This document shows, one piece after another, positions 1-9,502 of a stretch of 64,000 nt of DNA. Under the pieces are notes generated by a model that was not told where the DNA came from, made no database searches, and was given only the letters and a program-made list of their open reading frames with translations. Every line of letters starts with the position of its first letter. The stretch's first letter is position 1. The stretch comes from Hungatella sp. UBA4396 (GTDB lineage: Bacteria; Bacillota; Clostridia; Lachnospirales; Lachnospiraceae), in assembly GCA_002389905.1 (NCBI GenBank), contig DGRE01000007.1, forward strand, positions 62,001-126,000, written 5' to 3'. Made by a program: the position numbers and the translations under genes.

Positions 1-827
1 CGGTCTTCCATGATCCGCTTCTCTTCTGCTGCTGCCAGATAACTTTCCGTGGCATGCCTCATTTTATTAAATGCGCTGACCAGATGTCCGATTTCATCCT
101 TGCCACCCCATCTTACATCTGCGCCGGTGAAATCATTTTTTTCAATCCTCCGGGAAGATAATGCCAGCTCCATCAGAACCTTTACAATGCTTCCGGTAAT
201 AAACCGCAATTCTATCACCAGGAGAAAAAAAGCTGCGACGCTGATTACAAACAGCAGATAGGGCATCCGCCTAAGTCCGGGAACCTGGGATTCATAATAA
301 TCATTGCCTTCCGTAAGGACTGCCCTGGTCAGGCGGGCGGCATAGGTGTCTAAATATTCCTGCATGCTGTAGGCCCTGTAAAGCTCCCTGATATAGCCGT
401 CGTCTCCCGCTCTCATGGAAAGAACCTTTTCCTTCTGCTTTTCATACTCCCCATAGGAGTTAAATATATTCCAGGTGATGCCGTACCTGGCCTCTCCCAC
501 CTGGTCGTAGTCATAAGGCAGTTTCTTTAAATGCCCCTCCACCTCCCTGCGGGCGCTCTCGTAAGCCGCTTCATTTTCCCGAGTCCTGTTCATGGCAAAT
601 TTAGCAAAATGACCGGCTTCACTTCCCAGGGAATCCTGGAATTTATAACAGGATAAGTTATCATCCATGATCATCTGAACATTGTCAATAAAGAAATAAA
701 CCACCTGCAAATTAATATAAATAGAAGCTGCCATCATAAGCGCCACGCTGCCGATTATGACATACAGCTTTTTTCTAAGTGTCATGTGATACCAGATATC
801 AAGTATTCTTTTCTTCGCCTTCTCCAC
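1..827 (-). CDS. HAMP sensor histidine kinase, N-terminal part, cut by window edge
   Basis: Open reading frame read leftward from a GTG at 827, preceded by AGGGG six to nine bases upstream; 275 codons are visible and the frame is still open at base 3. The N-terminus has a basic stretch, then a membrane segment (about residues 21-42, VIIGSVALMMAASIYINLQV), an extracytoplasmic domain rich in charged helices, a second membrane segment (about 183-200) and a HAMP linker (contains GGKDEIGHLVSAFNKM) followed by the start of a coiled coil. This layout is that of membrane sensor kinases, for example the YesM type; the kinase domain itself lies outside the window, so a chemoreceptor is not excluded. 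The neighbouring LytTR gene is on the same strand but belongs to a different regulator class, so pairing is not established. Confidence 0.7.
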   Translation of the reverse strand, partial: MEKAKKRILDIWYHMTLRKKLYVIIGSVALMMAASIYINLQVVYFFIDNVQMIMDDNLSCYKFQDSLGSEAGHFAKFAMNRTRENEAAYESARREVEGHLKKLPYDYDQVGEARYGITWNIFNSYGEYEKQKEKVLSMRAGDDGYIRELYRAYSMQEYLDTYAARLTRAVLTEGNDYYESQVPGLRRMPYLLFVISVAAFFLLVIELRFITGSIVKVLMELALSSRRIEKNDFTGADVRWGGKDEIGHLVSAFNKMRHATESYLAAAEEKRIMED

Positions 828-1100
828 GGTAATCCCCTTTCTCAAAATCCGGTCCTGCTGGGGTTACTATAAGAAAAAGGGAAATGGGTGTCAAGAAAGG
901 AGATTGAATATTAAGAAAATCTTAATATTTATAGCAGCAGAACCGGCTGACTTCTGCTGCCTGCCCCGAATTTTACAGAATAAAAGATGTGATTTCAGAT
1001 ACGCTCTGCCGAACATTCAAGAATATTTCATTTTTCGGGCAGATACAACCATATCACTGGATGGAAGCAACCACAATCCCCATTGCCTATTTTAGCTGAA
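828..1100. other. Intergenic region with a 9-bp inverted repeat
   Basis: No convincing gene lies here; a 63-codon frame on the plus strand has no ribosome site. A perfect inverted repeat, AATATTAAG at 907-915 and CTTAATATT at 921-929 with a 5-base spacer, lies about 80 bases upstream of the sensor-kinase start and could be an operator. Function is unproven. Confidence 0.4.
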
Positions 1101-1700
1101 TTATTGCGTTTTTTCGTCCTTTTCCAACAATATCATACTGTTTTCCTCCATATACTTCCTGTAATTTCGTTCAAATATCTTCCTTCGTCCATCATTTATG
1201 TATAAAACCTCTCCATTTACCATCTCAACTGCCTCTCCCTCCACATTCCTGATATGCTGCATATTTATGATATTATGGCGGTTGATCCGGATAAAAAGAC
1301 CCTTAGGAAGCTTTCCTTCTTCCTCATCAAGCCTTGCCTTGATCCGCAGTCTCTTCCTTCCCACCACAATGCTGGTTTTCCGCTGATAGGACTCCAGATA
1401 AAGAATGTCCCTGGTATCAAAAACCCGAATCCTTCCGTTAAAAAATGCGGTATATTTTATTACGCTGCGGCTGACCCCTCGCCTTCTCGCAGCACTTTCC
1501 CGTCTGGTGATTTCCCTCCAGGAAACAGCCTTTTTCTTCCGGTAAATCACGATCACATCATATGGCGTGTCCTCCATAGCAGCAAAAGGCTCCTCCGTTG
1601 AAAAACAGTCAATTTTAAAAAAACCGTTGTCATTATCGCGGCAATACTTCATCACCAGATCCTGCAGTTTTTCCTGATCCGTACAAAAAGCAATTTTCAT
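1101..1700 (-). CDS. LytTR-family DNA-binding response regulator with degenerate receiver
   Basis: 199 residues from ATG 1700, which has GGGAG about nine bases upstream; longer upstream starts lack a ribosome site. Residues about 95-190 match the LytTR DNA-binding domain (IKYTAFFNGRIRVFDTRDILYLES, then RINRHNIINMQHI). The N-terminal 80 residues have the beta-alpha pattern of a receiver (MKIAFCTDQ, YDVIVIYRKKK), but the position after the VIVI strand, where a phosphorylated Asp is expected, is Tyr. This suggests control by something other than phosphotransfer, or a non-receiver sensory domain. LytTR proteins usually regulate bacteriocin, quorum or envelope genes; the target here is not evident. 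The gene stands alone, with the divergent small gene at 1859 sharing its upstream region. Confidence 0.75.
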   Translation of the reverse strand: MKIAFCTDQEKLQDLVMKYCRDNDNGFFKIDCFSTEEPFAAMEDTPYDVIVIYRKKKAVSWREITRRESAARRRGVSRSVIKYTAFFNGRIRVFDTRDILYLESYQRKTSIVVGRKRLRIKARLDEEEGKLPKGLFIRINRHNIINMQHIRNVEGEAVEMVNGEVLYINDGRRKIFERNYRKYMEENSMILLEKDEKTQ

Positions 1701-1858
1701 CTCATCATTTCTCCCATAGCATATCATTTTTGTGAACATCAAAATCCCCCTTTAAAATAACGTTTTTAAGGTTCTTTTGTTACGCAAAAAAGTTGGCTGC
1801 GGACAGCGAATAGATTGCTTTGTTTTTTCTCACACTAAGAACGAAAGGAGGATTTGAG

Positions 1859-2059
1859 ATGAAACAGGAAAAAAAGAAGCAAGAAAATAAAAATAAGGAA
1901 ACAATATATTCCAAGGATGATTATGAAATCGACATCCAGGCATGCTCTACCACAGACTGCACCGGCCTGATCCCCGCAGCACCGGAAACAGAAGCAGAAC
2001 TGGAGGCATATGAAGACCTTTACCCTTACATTCCCCGGGTAAAATCTGTAAAGGACTGA
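1859..2059 (+). CDS. Small acidic protein of unknown function
   Basis: 66 residues from ATG 1859 with a strong ribosome site (AAAGGAGG, spacing about 7). The N-terminus is Lys/Glu/Asn rich; the C-terminal half has CSTTDCTGLIPAAP followed by an acidic segment and YPYIPRV. No known domain is recognised. The two cysteines five residues apart and the proline-ended conserved-looking block could mark a short peptide precursor or a small regulatory protein, but nothing nearby looks like a modification enzyme. A strong hairpin terminator starts three bases after the stop codon. Confidence 0.65.
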   Translation: MKQEKKKQENKNKETIYSKDDYEIDIQACSTTDCTGLIPAAPETEAELEAYEDLYPYIPRVKSVKD

Positions 2060-2061
2060 TA

Positions 2062-2105
2062 AACAAACAGACAACCACCCGCCAAAGGATGGTTGTCTGT
2101 TTGTT
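2062..2105. terminator. Bidirectional terminator between small protein and chemoreceptor
   Basis: Perfect 16-bp stem: AACAAACAGACAACCA at 2062-2077 pairs with TGGTTGTCTGTTTGTT at 2090-2105, with a 12-base loop. It sits between convergent genes ending at 2059 and 2126, so it can serve both. Confidence 0.85.
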
Positions 2106-2125
2106 ATCCTATAATCCTCAGACCT

Positions 2126-4159
2126 TTATCTGGTTTTGAACGTGCTCATAGACTGACGCAGTCCCTCAGCCTGGCTGGAAAGCTCCTCGCTGGCAGCGGC
2201 GCTTTGCTCAGCAGTGGCGGAGTTGCTCTGAACCACAGAGGATATCTGCTCAATTCCCATGGTCACCTCAGTAACTTTTTCACTTTGCTGCTTTAATTCC
2301 TCTGCAGACTGTTCAATAGCCAAAACCATGGTTCTGGTCTCTGAAAGAACACCGCTTAAAGTATCTCCCGTAGAAGCTGCAATCTGGGTTCCCTTTTTAA
2401 CAGCCTCAATGGTGTCAGCCACTAAGCTGGAGGTATCCTTGGCCGCATTGGCACTCTTTCCTGCTAAATTGCGGACCTCGTCAGCAACAACAGCAAAGCC
2501 TTTGCCTGCCTCTCCTGCTCTGGCTGCCTCTACAGCCGCATTCAGCGCCAGAATATTGGTCTGGAATGCAATGTCCTCTATAAGCTTGTTCACCTTTTCG
2601 ATTTCCTTGGATTTCCGGTTAATCCGTTCCATGGATTCCATCATTTCCTGCATCTGCTGGTTGCCGTTTTCCATAGCAGTTCCAACACGTCCGGCCTGTT
2701 CGTTGACTCCTTCGACAGTCCTTACGGTGCTCATAATGCTGTTTGATATCTCATTGACTGAAGAGGACAATTCCTCAATGGATGCAGCCTGCTCCACAGC
2801 TCCCTGGCTTAAATTCTGGGCTCCCTGGGATACCTGATAGCTGCTCTTTGCCACTTCCCCGGCAGACCTGTTTATGCTGTCCACGGTCTTGGAAAGCAGA
2901 TCCTCAGTCCTGTCAATAGAATCCTGGATCACCTTAAAATCTCCCTGGAATTCCATGGAAACCGATTTGCTGAAATCTCCGGAAGCCACATTTCCCAAAA
3001 CAGAAGAAATCTCGTCGATATAGGAGCGGACGCTGTGAATGGAATTGGTGATCTCATCTGCCAGCATACCGATCTCATCCTTATGCTTGATCACAGGAAC
3101 CTCACTGGATAAATCTCCTTCCGCAAACAATCCCATCCTCTTTGCAATGGCTGATAAAGGACTTGCGATTGAGCCTGCAAACCAGAAAGCAAGGAAACAG
3201 CCCACTGCCACGGAAACTACTGCAAACAGTGTCATGGCAAGGATTACCGTGGAAATGGAAGTGGTGGTCTCATTAATAGGAGCTACCACTGCCAAAGCCC
3301 AGCTATTGCTGCCATCCACCGGACTGTAATAGCAGAACCGGCTTACGCCCTTATAATCATACTGTCCGATGCCGCTTCCGCCACCGATGATTGTCTGATA
3401 CATACGTCCGGCTGAAGCGTAGGACTTATCAGTCTTTGCAAATTCAATAAAATTCTGGCGCTGGGAAACCATCTCCGGTGTCATATTGGCAATTACGGTT
3501 CCTGTACTGTCAACCAGGATTGCATTGCCGGTTTTTCCGATTCTGAGATCCTTGATCAGCTCGCTTAACGTATATCCGTCATAAGTCGCAAGAAGAATTC
3601 CGTATTCATAAGGAGTTGCCACCCGGACTACCAGCTCATTATTGCTGTCAAACTCCGTAGTGGAAATAATGGTCTCTCCGTTTAAGGCTTTGGTCATATA
3701 TTCTTTTTCTATGTAGCTTTCCCCCACGCCTTCTCCGGTTGCACTCCGGATCACAGCGCCCTCCCGGTTAAGCACTTCAAGATTCTTATAACCGTAAAGC
3801 TTACACTGATTGGCAAGATACTCCGTCACAACCCTGGAATTAATGGACTTTAAACTTCCCCCCTGTGCGCTGGCTTCAATGCTGGTCTTCATCTGGGTCA
3901 GATGATTTTCCACCAAACTGCTGACCAGGATACCCGTGGATTTTAAGTCACTCTTTACAACATCTGTAATCCCTTTGTAGCTGACAGAAATACTGATTGC
4001 CATATTAGCCGCAGCTAATACCAAAATGATAGAAATAATGAACATGGTCATCTTCAGTTTCAATGACTTCAGTTCGAACAGTGCTTTAAACTTTCTCTTT
4101 GTCCCCTTCGCTGTTTTTAATGCCTTTCGCTTCTGCTTCTTGTCCACCAATGCTTTCAT
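2126..4159 (-). CDS. Methyl-accepting chemotaxis protein
   Basis: 677 residues from ATG 4159, with AGGAG upstream. Layout: basic cytoplasmic N-terminus (1-35), first membrane segment (about 36-58), a large extracellular double-Cache-like sensor domain (about 60-300), second membrane segment (about 303-335), HAMP (about 330-385) and a C-terminal signalling coiled coil. The hairpin tip is unmistakable: [40 protein letters not shown]. It signals to CheA/CheW in motile bacteria; the ligand is not predictable, though Cache domains bind small molecules such as amino acids or organic acids. Single-gene unit with an AT-rich upstream region. Confidence 0.95.
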   Translation of the reverse strand: MKALVDKKQKRKALKTAKGTKRKFKALFELKSLKLKMTMFIISIILVLAAANMAISISVSYKGITDVVKSDLKSTGILVSSLVENHLTQMKTSIEASAQGGSLKSINSRVVTEYLANQCKLYGYKNLEVLNREGAVIRSATGEGVGESYIEKEYMTKALNGETIISTTEFDSNNELVVRVATPYEYGILLATYDGYTLSELIKDLRIGKTGNAILVDSTGTVIANMTPEMVSQRQNFIEFAKTDKSYASAGRMYQTIIGGGSGIGQYDYKGVSRFCYYSPVDGSNSWALAVVAPINETTTSISTVILAMTLFAVVSVAVGCFLAFWFAGSIASPLSAIAKRMGLFAEGDLSSEVPVIKHKDEIGMLADEITNSIHSVRSYIDEISSVLGNVASGDFSKSVSMEFQGDFKVIQDSIDRTEDLLSKTVDSINRSAGEVAKSSYQVSQGAQNLSQGAVEQAASIEELSSSVNEISNSIMSTVRTVEGVNEQAGRVGTAMENGNQQMQEMMESMERINRKSKEIEKVNKLIEDIAFQTNILALNAAVEAARAGEAGKGFAVVADEVRNLAGKSANAAKDTSSLVADTIEAVKKGTQIAASTGDTLSGVLSETRTMVLAIEQSAEELKQQSEKVTEVTMGIEQISSVVQSNSATAEQSAAASEELSSQAEGLRQSMSTFKTR

Positions 4160-4387
4160 TGTGCTCTACTCCTAACTTCGTCTTTTGTAAACAAAAAAAT
4201 ATTACATTTTCAAATGATGTTATCTATTATACGACATCTTGTAACTATTTGTCAAGATTGGCAAAAGATGTAAAAATATTTTCTTTAATTTTCAAACAAA
4301 AATAAAATTATAGTAAATTCTGCAAACAATCACAAAAAGAACCCCTCCATATCCGCATCCGAAAAGCAAATAAGAAGGGGCTGAAAC

Positions 4388-5242
4388 TTAAACGCCTGAA
4401 TAGGCTGAAAATCCTCCGTCTACAGGCAATACCACACCCGTAATGAATCCTGCCGCCTGGTTGTTCAGGAGAAACAGCAGCGCACCGTTAAGCTCATGTG
4501 CCTCTCCGAACCGTTCCATAGGAGTCGCAGCCAGGATTTTGTTTGTCCTCGGCGTAGGAGAACCGTCTTCATGAAAAAGAAGCTTTTCATTCTGCTTTGT
4601 CACAAAGAATCCCGGAGCAATGGCATTTACCCGAATGCCCGCCTTGGAAAAATGAACCGCCAGCCACTGGGTGAAATTACTGATGGCTGCTTTTGCCCCG
4701 CTGTAAGCCGGGATTTTGGTCAATGGGGTAAAGGCATTCATCGAAGAGATGTTTAAAATGCTGCATCCCTCCCTGCCGATCATGTCCTTTGCAAAAATCT
4801 GGCATGGAAGCAGGGTTCCAAGAAAGTTTAAGTTAAAGACAAATTCCACACCGGACTGGTCCAGATCGAAAAACGACTTGGTTTCCGCCTCAATGTCTCC
4901 CATTTCAAAATACTCTTTATCCGTGTTGGCCTTGGGACTATTTCCTCCTGCCCCGTTTATGAGAATGCTGCAGGGGCCAAGCTCTGAAAGAATCCTGGCA
5001 TGAACCTCCTCTAAACTTTCCCGCTGCAGCACATTGGCCTTATAGGCAGCTGCCGTATACCCTGCTTCTGTAATGGAGGAAGCCACCTTCTGTGCAGCCT
5101 CTTCATTTAAATCCAATACCGCCACCTTTGCTCCTGCCTCTGCAAGAGTCTGGGCAAACATGCCGCAGAGAATTCCGCCCGCTCCGGTAACTACTGCCAC
5201 TTTGCCGCTTAAATCCGTTCCAAATGTCAATGCCATGGTCAT
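4388..5242 (-). CDS. SDR-family fructuronate/mannonate oxidoreductase
   Basis: 284 residues. Short-chain dehydrogenase fold: cofactor motif TGAGGILCG (about residues 20-28), NGAGG (about 95-99), catalytic Ser in NISSMN and YSGAK (Tyr-x3-Lys). C-terminal GFITGVVLPVDGGFSAYSG is standard for the family. It lies 12 bases downstream of uxuA on the same strand, which points to NAD(P)H reduction of D-fructuronate to D-mannonate in hexuronate catabolism; many Firmicutes use an SDR here in place of the long-chain UxuB. Substrate is inferred from the neighbour, not proven by sequence. The start at 5242 has a ribosome-site-like AGAAAGAAGGAC; MALTFG two codons later is an alternative. Confidence 0.85.
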   Translation of the reverse strand: MTMALTFGTDLSGKVAVVTGAGGILCGMFAQTLAEAGAKVAVLDLNEEAAQKVASSITEAGYTAAAYKANVLQRESLEEVHARILSELGPCSILINGAGGNSPKANTDKEYFEMGDIEAETKSFFDLDQSGVEFVFNLNFLGTLLPCQIFAKDMIGREGCSILNISSMNAFTPLTKIPAYSGAKAAISNFTQWLAVHFSKAGIRVNAIAPGFFVTKQNEKLLFHEDGSPTPRTNKILAATPMERFGEAHELNGALLFLLNNQAAGFITGVVLPVDGGFSAYSGV

Positions 5243-5254
5243 AGTCCTTCTTTC

Positions 5255-6310
5255 TTATTTGCTGGTTTTTTCAATAGCTTCCCAAAGACCGTTTAAGTAA
5301 GTAGCTCCAAGAGCACGGTCATAAAGTCCGTAGCCTGCACGTCCTGTTTCGCCCCAGATCATACGGCCGTGGTCCGGACGCATATAGCCGGTAAAGCCAT
5401 TGTCGTGAAGGGCCTTTAATATGGCAAACATGTCCAAAGAACCGCAGGAGGATAAATGGGCTCTTTCCTCAAAGCCCTTGTTGTCCTCAAGAACTGCCAC
5501 ATTTCTTGCATGTACAAAGTGAATGCGTCCCATGGCAGCGTATTTGGCAGCCATCTTCACCACATCATTCTGGTTGGAGCAGCCCAAGGAGCCGGTGCAG
5601 AGGGTAATGCCATTGTGTTTGTCATCCACGAGCTTTAAGAAACGGTCTAAATTCTCCTCGCAGGTGATAATTCTGGGAAGCCCAAAAATACTCCAGCATG
5701 GATCGTCCTCATGAATTGCCATGTTGACATCGCATTCTGCTGCCACCGGAATAATGGCTTCCAGAAAATATTTTAAGTTGTCCCAAAGATTATCTTCTGA
5801 TAAAGCGTTATATTCACTCACAATCTGCTTTAATTCATCTCTGGTATAGCTGGAATCCCAGCCGGGAAGAGTTAAGTCGCTTTCACTTTCCAGGGGATTT
5901 ACCTGATCCACCTGATCCTGATAATAAACCAGAGCAGTTGAGCCATCCTCTAACACGTGGTCTAACTGGGTTCTGGTCCAGTCAAATACAGGCATGAAAT
6001 TGTAGCAGATGCATTTCACCCCTGCTTCCGCCACCCGTCTGATATTTTCGCAGTAATTGGCAATGTACTTGTCTCTGGTGAGTTTTCCAAGCTTAATGTC
6101 CTCATGAACTGGAATGCTCTCGATCACATCAAAGCCCAGACCTGCGTCTTCCACTTCTTTTTTTAAGCGGGCAATGGTTTCCCTGCTCCAAATCTCCCCA
6201 ACCGGAACATCATAAACTGCTGTTACAATGGAACTCATACCGGGAATCTGGCGGATGTTCTGCAGTGTAACCTTGTCGTCGTCTCCGTACCATCTGAATG
6301 ATAATTTCAT
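5255..6310 (-). CDS. uxuA: Mannonate dehydratase
   Basis: 351 residues, the usual size of the shorter UxuA subgroup. The N-terminus [25 protein letters not shown] and motifs [18 protein letters not shown] and [13 protein letters not shown] are characteristic. The enzyme dehydrates D-mannonate to 2-keto-3-deoxygluconate in glucuronate breakdown in the cytoplasm, using a divalent metal held by His, Cys and Asp residues in this TIM barrel. The start has an AAGGAGG ribosome site. It is the first gene of a two-gene operon with the SDR oxidoreductase, and an AraC-type gene is divergent. Confidence 0.95.
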   Translation of the reverse strand: MKLSFRWYGDDDKVTLQNIRQIPGMSSIVTAVYDVPVGEIWSRETIARLKKEVEDAGLGFDVIESIPVHEDIKLGKLTRDKYIANYCENIRRVAEAGVKCICYNFMPVFDWTRTQLDHVLEDGSTALVYYQDQVDQVNPLESESDLTLPGWDSSYTRDELKQIVSEYNALSEDNLWDNLKYFLEAIIPVAAECDVNMAIHEDDPCWSIFGLPRIITCEENLDRFLKLVDDKHNGITLCTGSLGCSNQNDVVKMAAKYAAMGRIHFVHARNVAVLEDNKGFEERAHLSSCGSLDMFAILKALHDNGFTGYMRPDHGRMIWGETGRAGYGLYDRALGATYLNGLWEAIEKTSK

Positions 6311-6419
6311 AAAAATACCTCCTTGTTTTGGAATTAAAATTAATAATCACATTCCTGTCTTATGGATTCAGTATATACAAAGCGGGGCGTTATTACCATG
6401 GTTTTATTTGCCGTTAACA

Positions 6420-6448
6420 TTGCAAAACTTGCGGTTTTGTTCTATAAT
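6420..6448 (+). promoter_or_regulatory. Promoter of the AraC-family gene
   Basis: TTGCAA at 6420-6425, 17-base spacer, TATAAT at 6443-6448, about 30 bases upstream of the ATG at 6480. It lies in the divergent region between uxuA and the regulator, where operators for either gene would also be expected. Confidence 0.65.
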
Positions 6449-6479
6449 TTTAGGGACGCTGAAAAAGAAAATTTCAAAC

Positions 6480-7394
6480 ATGAAAGAGGAATTTCCATTG
6501 AAAAAAGAATTGTCCACCGGGTTTAATGAACGGCAGTACATGAATTCAGGAGAATTTGAAGTGTTTTTCTATAAAGATATGGATTTAAGCCGGATCGTAA
6601 ATCACAGCCATCCTTATTATGAAATGTTTTTTTTCATGAGTGGAGACGTGAGCTATGAAGTGGAAGGCATTCAGTATGACTTAAAGTACGGCGATTATCT
6701 GTTGATTCCTCCAGGAGTGAAGCACCATCCCATCTTTCTTTCCACCGGAGAGACCTACCAGCGCTTCGTGCTTTGGATCAGTGAACGGTATTACCAGTCC
6801 ATGTGCTCCTGGTCTGAAGACTTTTCCTATAGCTTCAATTATGCTTTGGAACATAAGCATTACCATTTCAGTATGGACTTTGTGGTATTTCAGGATATAC
6901 AGAGCCGCCTTCTGGACTTGCTGGAGGAAATCCACGGAAACAAGCCTTTTCAAAGGCTGAGTTCAGAACTTCAAGTTCATTCTTTCCTGCTGTTTTTAAA
7001 CCGGATCACCTATGAGAATCTTCACCGGATTCCCGCTGTTTATGAAAATGTGCTTTATTTAAACCTCTGCGATTACATCAACAACCATCTGGGAGAGGAT
7101 TTATCCTTAGACCGTCTGGCCGCCTTTTTCTATGCCAGCAAGTACCATATTTCCCATGTGTTTAAGGACAATATGGGAATTTCCCTCCACCAGTACATCA
7201 TAAAAAAACGTCTTCAAGCCAGCAAAAATGCCATTTTATCCGGAATCCCCTTGGGAGAGCTGTGCCACCAGTACGGTTTTTCAGATTACACCAGCTTTTA
7301 CCGGGCCTTTAAAAAGGAATTCGGCCTCTCTCCAAAGGAATTCAGGGAACAGAAATTCCTGCCTGAGGGCTATGAAAATTATTCAGGAAACTAA
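6480..7394 (+). CDS. AraC-family transcriptional regulator with cupin sensor domain
   Basis: 304 residues from ATG 6480; the ribosome site is weak, but the start fits the promoter just upstream and the cupin domain boundary. N-terminal cupin-like domain (about 20-110; NHSHPYYEMFFFMSGDVSY, YGDYLLIPPGVKHHP) and a C-terminal double helix-turn-helix (about 205-300; LSLDRLAAFFYASKYHISHVFK, then QYGFSDYTSFYRAFKKEFGLSPKEFR). Divergent orientation from uxuA and the SDR gene makes it the likely activator of hexuronate use; this is inferred from context. Its stop overlaps by four bases the stop of the convergent azlD gene. Confidence 0.85.
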   Translation: MKEEFPLKKELSTGFNERQYMNSGEFEVFFYKDMDLSRIVNHSHPYYEMFFFMSGDVSYEVEGIQYDLKYGDYLLIPPGVKHHPIFLSTGETYQRFVLWISERYYQSMCSWSEDFSYSFNYALEHKHYHFSMDFVVFQDIQSRLLDLLEEIHGNKPFQRLSSELQVHSFLLFLNRITYENLHRIPAVYENVLYLNLCDYINNHLGEDLSLDRLAAFFYASKYHISHVFKDNMGISLHQYIIKKRLQASKNAILSGIPLGELCHQYGFSDYTSFYRAFKKEFGLSPKEFREQKFLPEGYENYSGN

Positions 7395-7726
7395 CGAAAT
7401 ATGGTCTGGGTCAGCACCATATAAAGGGCCGTTCCCGCCCCAATGCTTAACAGGGAATTTCCTTTATAAAGGTGAAGGGCCGTAATGGCAGCGATAGAGA
7501 TAATCTCAGGAAGTCCGTAAGGAAAGGCAAAAACCGACATTCCCCTTAAGCAGTAAACCACCAAAAGTCCGATGGTGGCATAAGGGAGGGTAAGGCTTAA
7601 ATAGTGAATATACCTTGGAGTCTTTTTCCCCGCCGGAAACAGGAAAAAGGGAAGAAAACGGGTGATAACCGTAGCCAGCACCATAACTCCCGCAATCATA
7701 AGATATTTTAAAGTATCCTGGCTCAT
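7391..7726 (-). CDS. azlD: AzlD-family branched-chain amino acid exporter subunit
   Basis: 111 residues with four predicted membrane segments, including MIAGVMVLATVITRFLPFFLF and YATIGLLVVYCLRGM. The size and the Leu/Ile/Val-rich pattern match AzlD, the small partner of AzlC. The start codon overlaps the azlC stop (ATGA), so translation is coupled. The pair forms a membrane exporter for branched-chain amino acids or analogues such as azaleucine. Confidence 0.88.
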   Translation of the reverse strand: MSQDTLKYLMIAGVMVLATVITRFLPFFLFPAGKKTPRYIHYLSLTLPYATIGLLVVYCLRGMSVFAFPYGLPEIISIAAITALHLYKGNSLLSIGAGTALYMVLTQTIFR

Positions 7727-8430
7727 GACCGCTCCTCCTCTCTCTTTTCCTTAAAATACCAGGCCGTAATAATGGTCAGAATCAAAATCATGGCAGGTAC
7801 GATAAAAACACTCTGTCCAAATACTGCCACACACAAGGCCGAGGCCCCTACTCCTGCAAGAGCCGCCTTATGCCCCTGTCCCGATTTCCACTGATCCACA
7901 AAGATCACCACAAAAAGAGCGGTCAGGGCAAAATCCATCCCTGCGGTATCAAAGCGGATCAGCCCACCTGCCAGACTGCCGATGAAGGCCCCCGTCACCC
8001 AGTATAAATGATCCAAAAGAGAGGCAAAAAAATACACATGATACTTATTAATGCCCTCCGGAACCTCCTCATTACAAAGAACGGAAAAGGTTTCATCAGT
8101 CAGGGCAAATATCAGATACGGCTTTAACTTTCCCCCATCCTTGTACCTATCCAGCATGGAAAGGCCGTAAAATAAATGTCTGGCATTGAGCATTAAGGAC
8201 ATAAAAAAAGCGTACCAGGGATTGACCGCTGCCGCAAAAAATGTGATTCCAAGATACTGGAGGCTTCCGGCGTATACAAATATGCTGATCAAAACAGCCC
8301 ACCAGATTCCGTACCCATTGACATTCATCAGAATTCCATAAGCCGTCCCCAGAACCAGGTAACCGGCCATGACCGGAACCGTCTTTGGAAATGCATAACG
8401 CAAAGCAGCCATTGATTTCGTTTCTTCCAT
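7723..8430 (-). CDS. azlC: AzlC-family branched-chain amino acid exporter subunit
   Basis: 235 residues from ATG 8430, which has AGGTGA at good spacing; the GTG four codons earlier has none. Family hallmarks: FPKTVPVMAGYLVLGTAYGILM near the N-terminus, SLQYLGITFF, NARHLFYGLSML, and an EETFSVL-like ALTDETFSVL segment. About seven membrane segments. First gene of the azlCD pair; no adjacent Lrp-type regulator is visible in this window. Confidence 0.92.
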   Translation of the reverse strand: MEETKSMAALRYAFPKTVPVMAGYLVLGTAYGILMNVNGYGIWWAVLISIFVYAGSLQYLGITFFAAAVNPWYAFFMSLMLNARHLFYGLSMLDRYKDGGKLKPYLIFALTDETFSVLCNEEVPEGINKYHVYFFASLLDHLYWVTGAFIGSLAGGLIRFDTAGMDFALTALFVVIFVDQWKSGQGHKAALAGVGASALCVAVFGQSVFIVPAMILILTIITAWYFKEKREEERS

Positions 8431-8530
8431 TTTATCACTCACCTGTACATAATATTTTACAAGAATCTAAAAGCGTTTTCCCATTATATTAATGCACAAA
8501 ATTCACTTTGTCAATATCAGGAGATATTTC

Positions 8531-9439
8531 ATGAACCGAAAAAACCCATATCAGTCCTGCATCCTATGTCCCAGAAGCTGCAAAGCAGACCGCCGGGTAA
8601 CGACCGGCTTCTGCGGCTGCAAGGACACTGTAAAAGCGGCCCGGGCCGCACTCCACCACTGGGAAGAGCCCTGCATCAGCAGAAACCAGGGAAGCGGAAC
8701 CGTTTTCTTTTCAGGATGCACCTTAGGCTGCTGCTTCTGCCAGAACCACTCCATCAGCCAGGAGCATTTTGGAAAAGAGCTGACAGTCCCCAGGCTGGCC
8801 CGGATCTTCCTGGAACTTCAGGAAAAAGGAGCTCACAACCTAAACCTGGTCACTGGAACCCAGTACATCCCTTCTATTATAGAAGCCTTAGATATCATCA
8901 AACCCAGGCTTTCTATCCCCGTGGTCTATAACTGCGGAGGGTATGAATCTACAGAACTCATCAGAGAACTGGAGGAATATGTGGATATCTGGCTTCCCGA
9001 CTTAAAATATTACAGCTCCAGCCTTTCCTCACGCTACAGTAAGTCAGCCGATTACTTTGATATAGCTTCCAGGGCCATTAAGCAGATGATCAGCCAGACC
9101 GGAGCCCCGGAATTCGATACCTCTGAAACCCTGATGAAAAAAGGCGTTATCATACGCCACATGGTCCTTCCCGGCGCAAGAGAGGATTCCATCCGCCTCC
9201 TTCACTGGATGAAGGAAGAGCTTCCCCAGGAAATGTATTACATCAGCCTTTTAAGCCAGTACACCCCATTTTACCGCAGCAAGGACTTTCCGGAAATCAA
9301 CCGCAGAATCACTTCCTATGAATACAATAAGGTGCTGGAAGAGGCAATCCGCCTCGGCCTGACCCAGGGCTTCATGCAGGAAAAAAGCAGCGCAAAAGAA
9401 GAATACACGCCGCTCTTTGATCTGGAAGGAATCCAGTAA
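8531..9439 (+). CDS. PflX-like radical SAM protein (COG1313 type)
   Basis: 302 residues from ATG 8531 with AGGAGA nine bases upstream; the earlier ATG at 8492 has no ribosome site. The radical SAM cluster motif CxxxCxxC is present as GCTLGCCFC (about residues 62-70) followed by QNHSIS. An N-terminal Cys-rich segment (CILCPRSCKADRRVTTGFCGC) is typical of the PflX group, whose target protein is not established. The GGYES and DIWLPDLKYY segments fit the TIM barrel. It is annotated in databases as a pyruvate-formate-lyase-activating-enzyme-like protein, but no glycyl radical enzyme is adjacent, so the substrate is unknown. Confidence 0.85.
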   Translation: MNRKNPYQSCILCPRSCKADRRVTTGFCGCKDTVKAARAALHHWEEPCISRNQGSGTVFFSGCTLGCCFCQNHSISQEHFGKELTVPRLARIFLELQEKGAHNLNLVTGTQYIPSIIEALDIIKPRLSIPVVYNCGGYESTELIRELEEYVDIWLPDLKYYSSSLSSRYSKSADYFDIASRAIKQMISQTGAPEFDTSETLMKKGVIIRHMVLPGAREDSIRLLHWMKEELPQEMYYISLLSQYTPFYRSKDFPEINRRITSYEYNKVLEEAIRLGLTQGFMQEKSSAKEEYTPLFDLEGIQ

Positions 9440-9459
9440 TATGTAAAAACGCAAATAGA

Positions 9460-9502
9460 AACGGATAACGACTGCGATTATTACAAGCATTCGTTATCCG
9501 TT
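9460..9502. terminator. Hairpin between PflX-like gene and AT-rich intergenic region
   Basis: AACGGATAACGA at 9460-9471 pairs perfectly with TCGTTATCCGTT at 9491-9502. On the minus strand the stem is followed by a U-rich stretch (UCUAUUUGCGUUUUU), so it may end a leftward transcript as well as the rightward gene. Confidence 0.5.

Noticed and set aside
904..1095. 63-codon plus-strand frame
   Set aside because: No ribosome site; composition random; overlaps the 9-bp palindrome.
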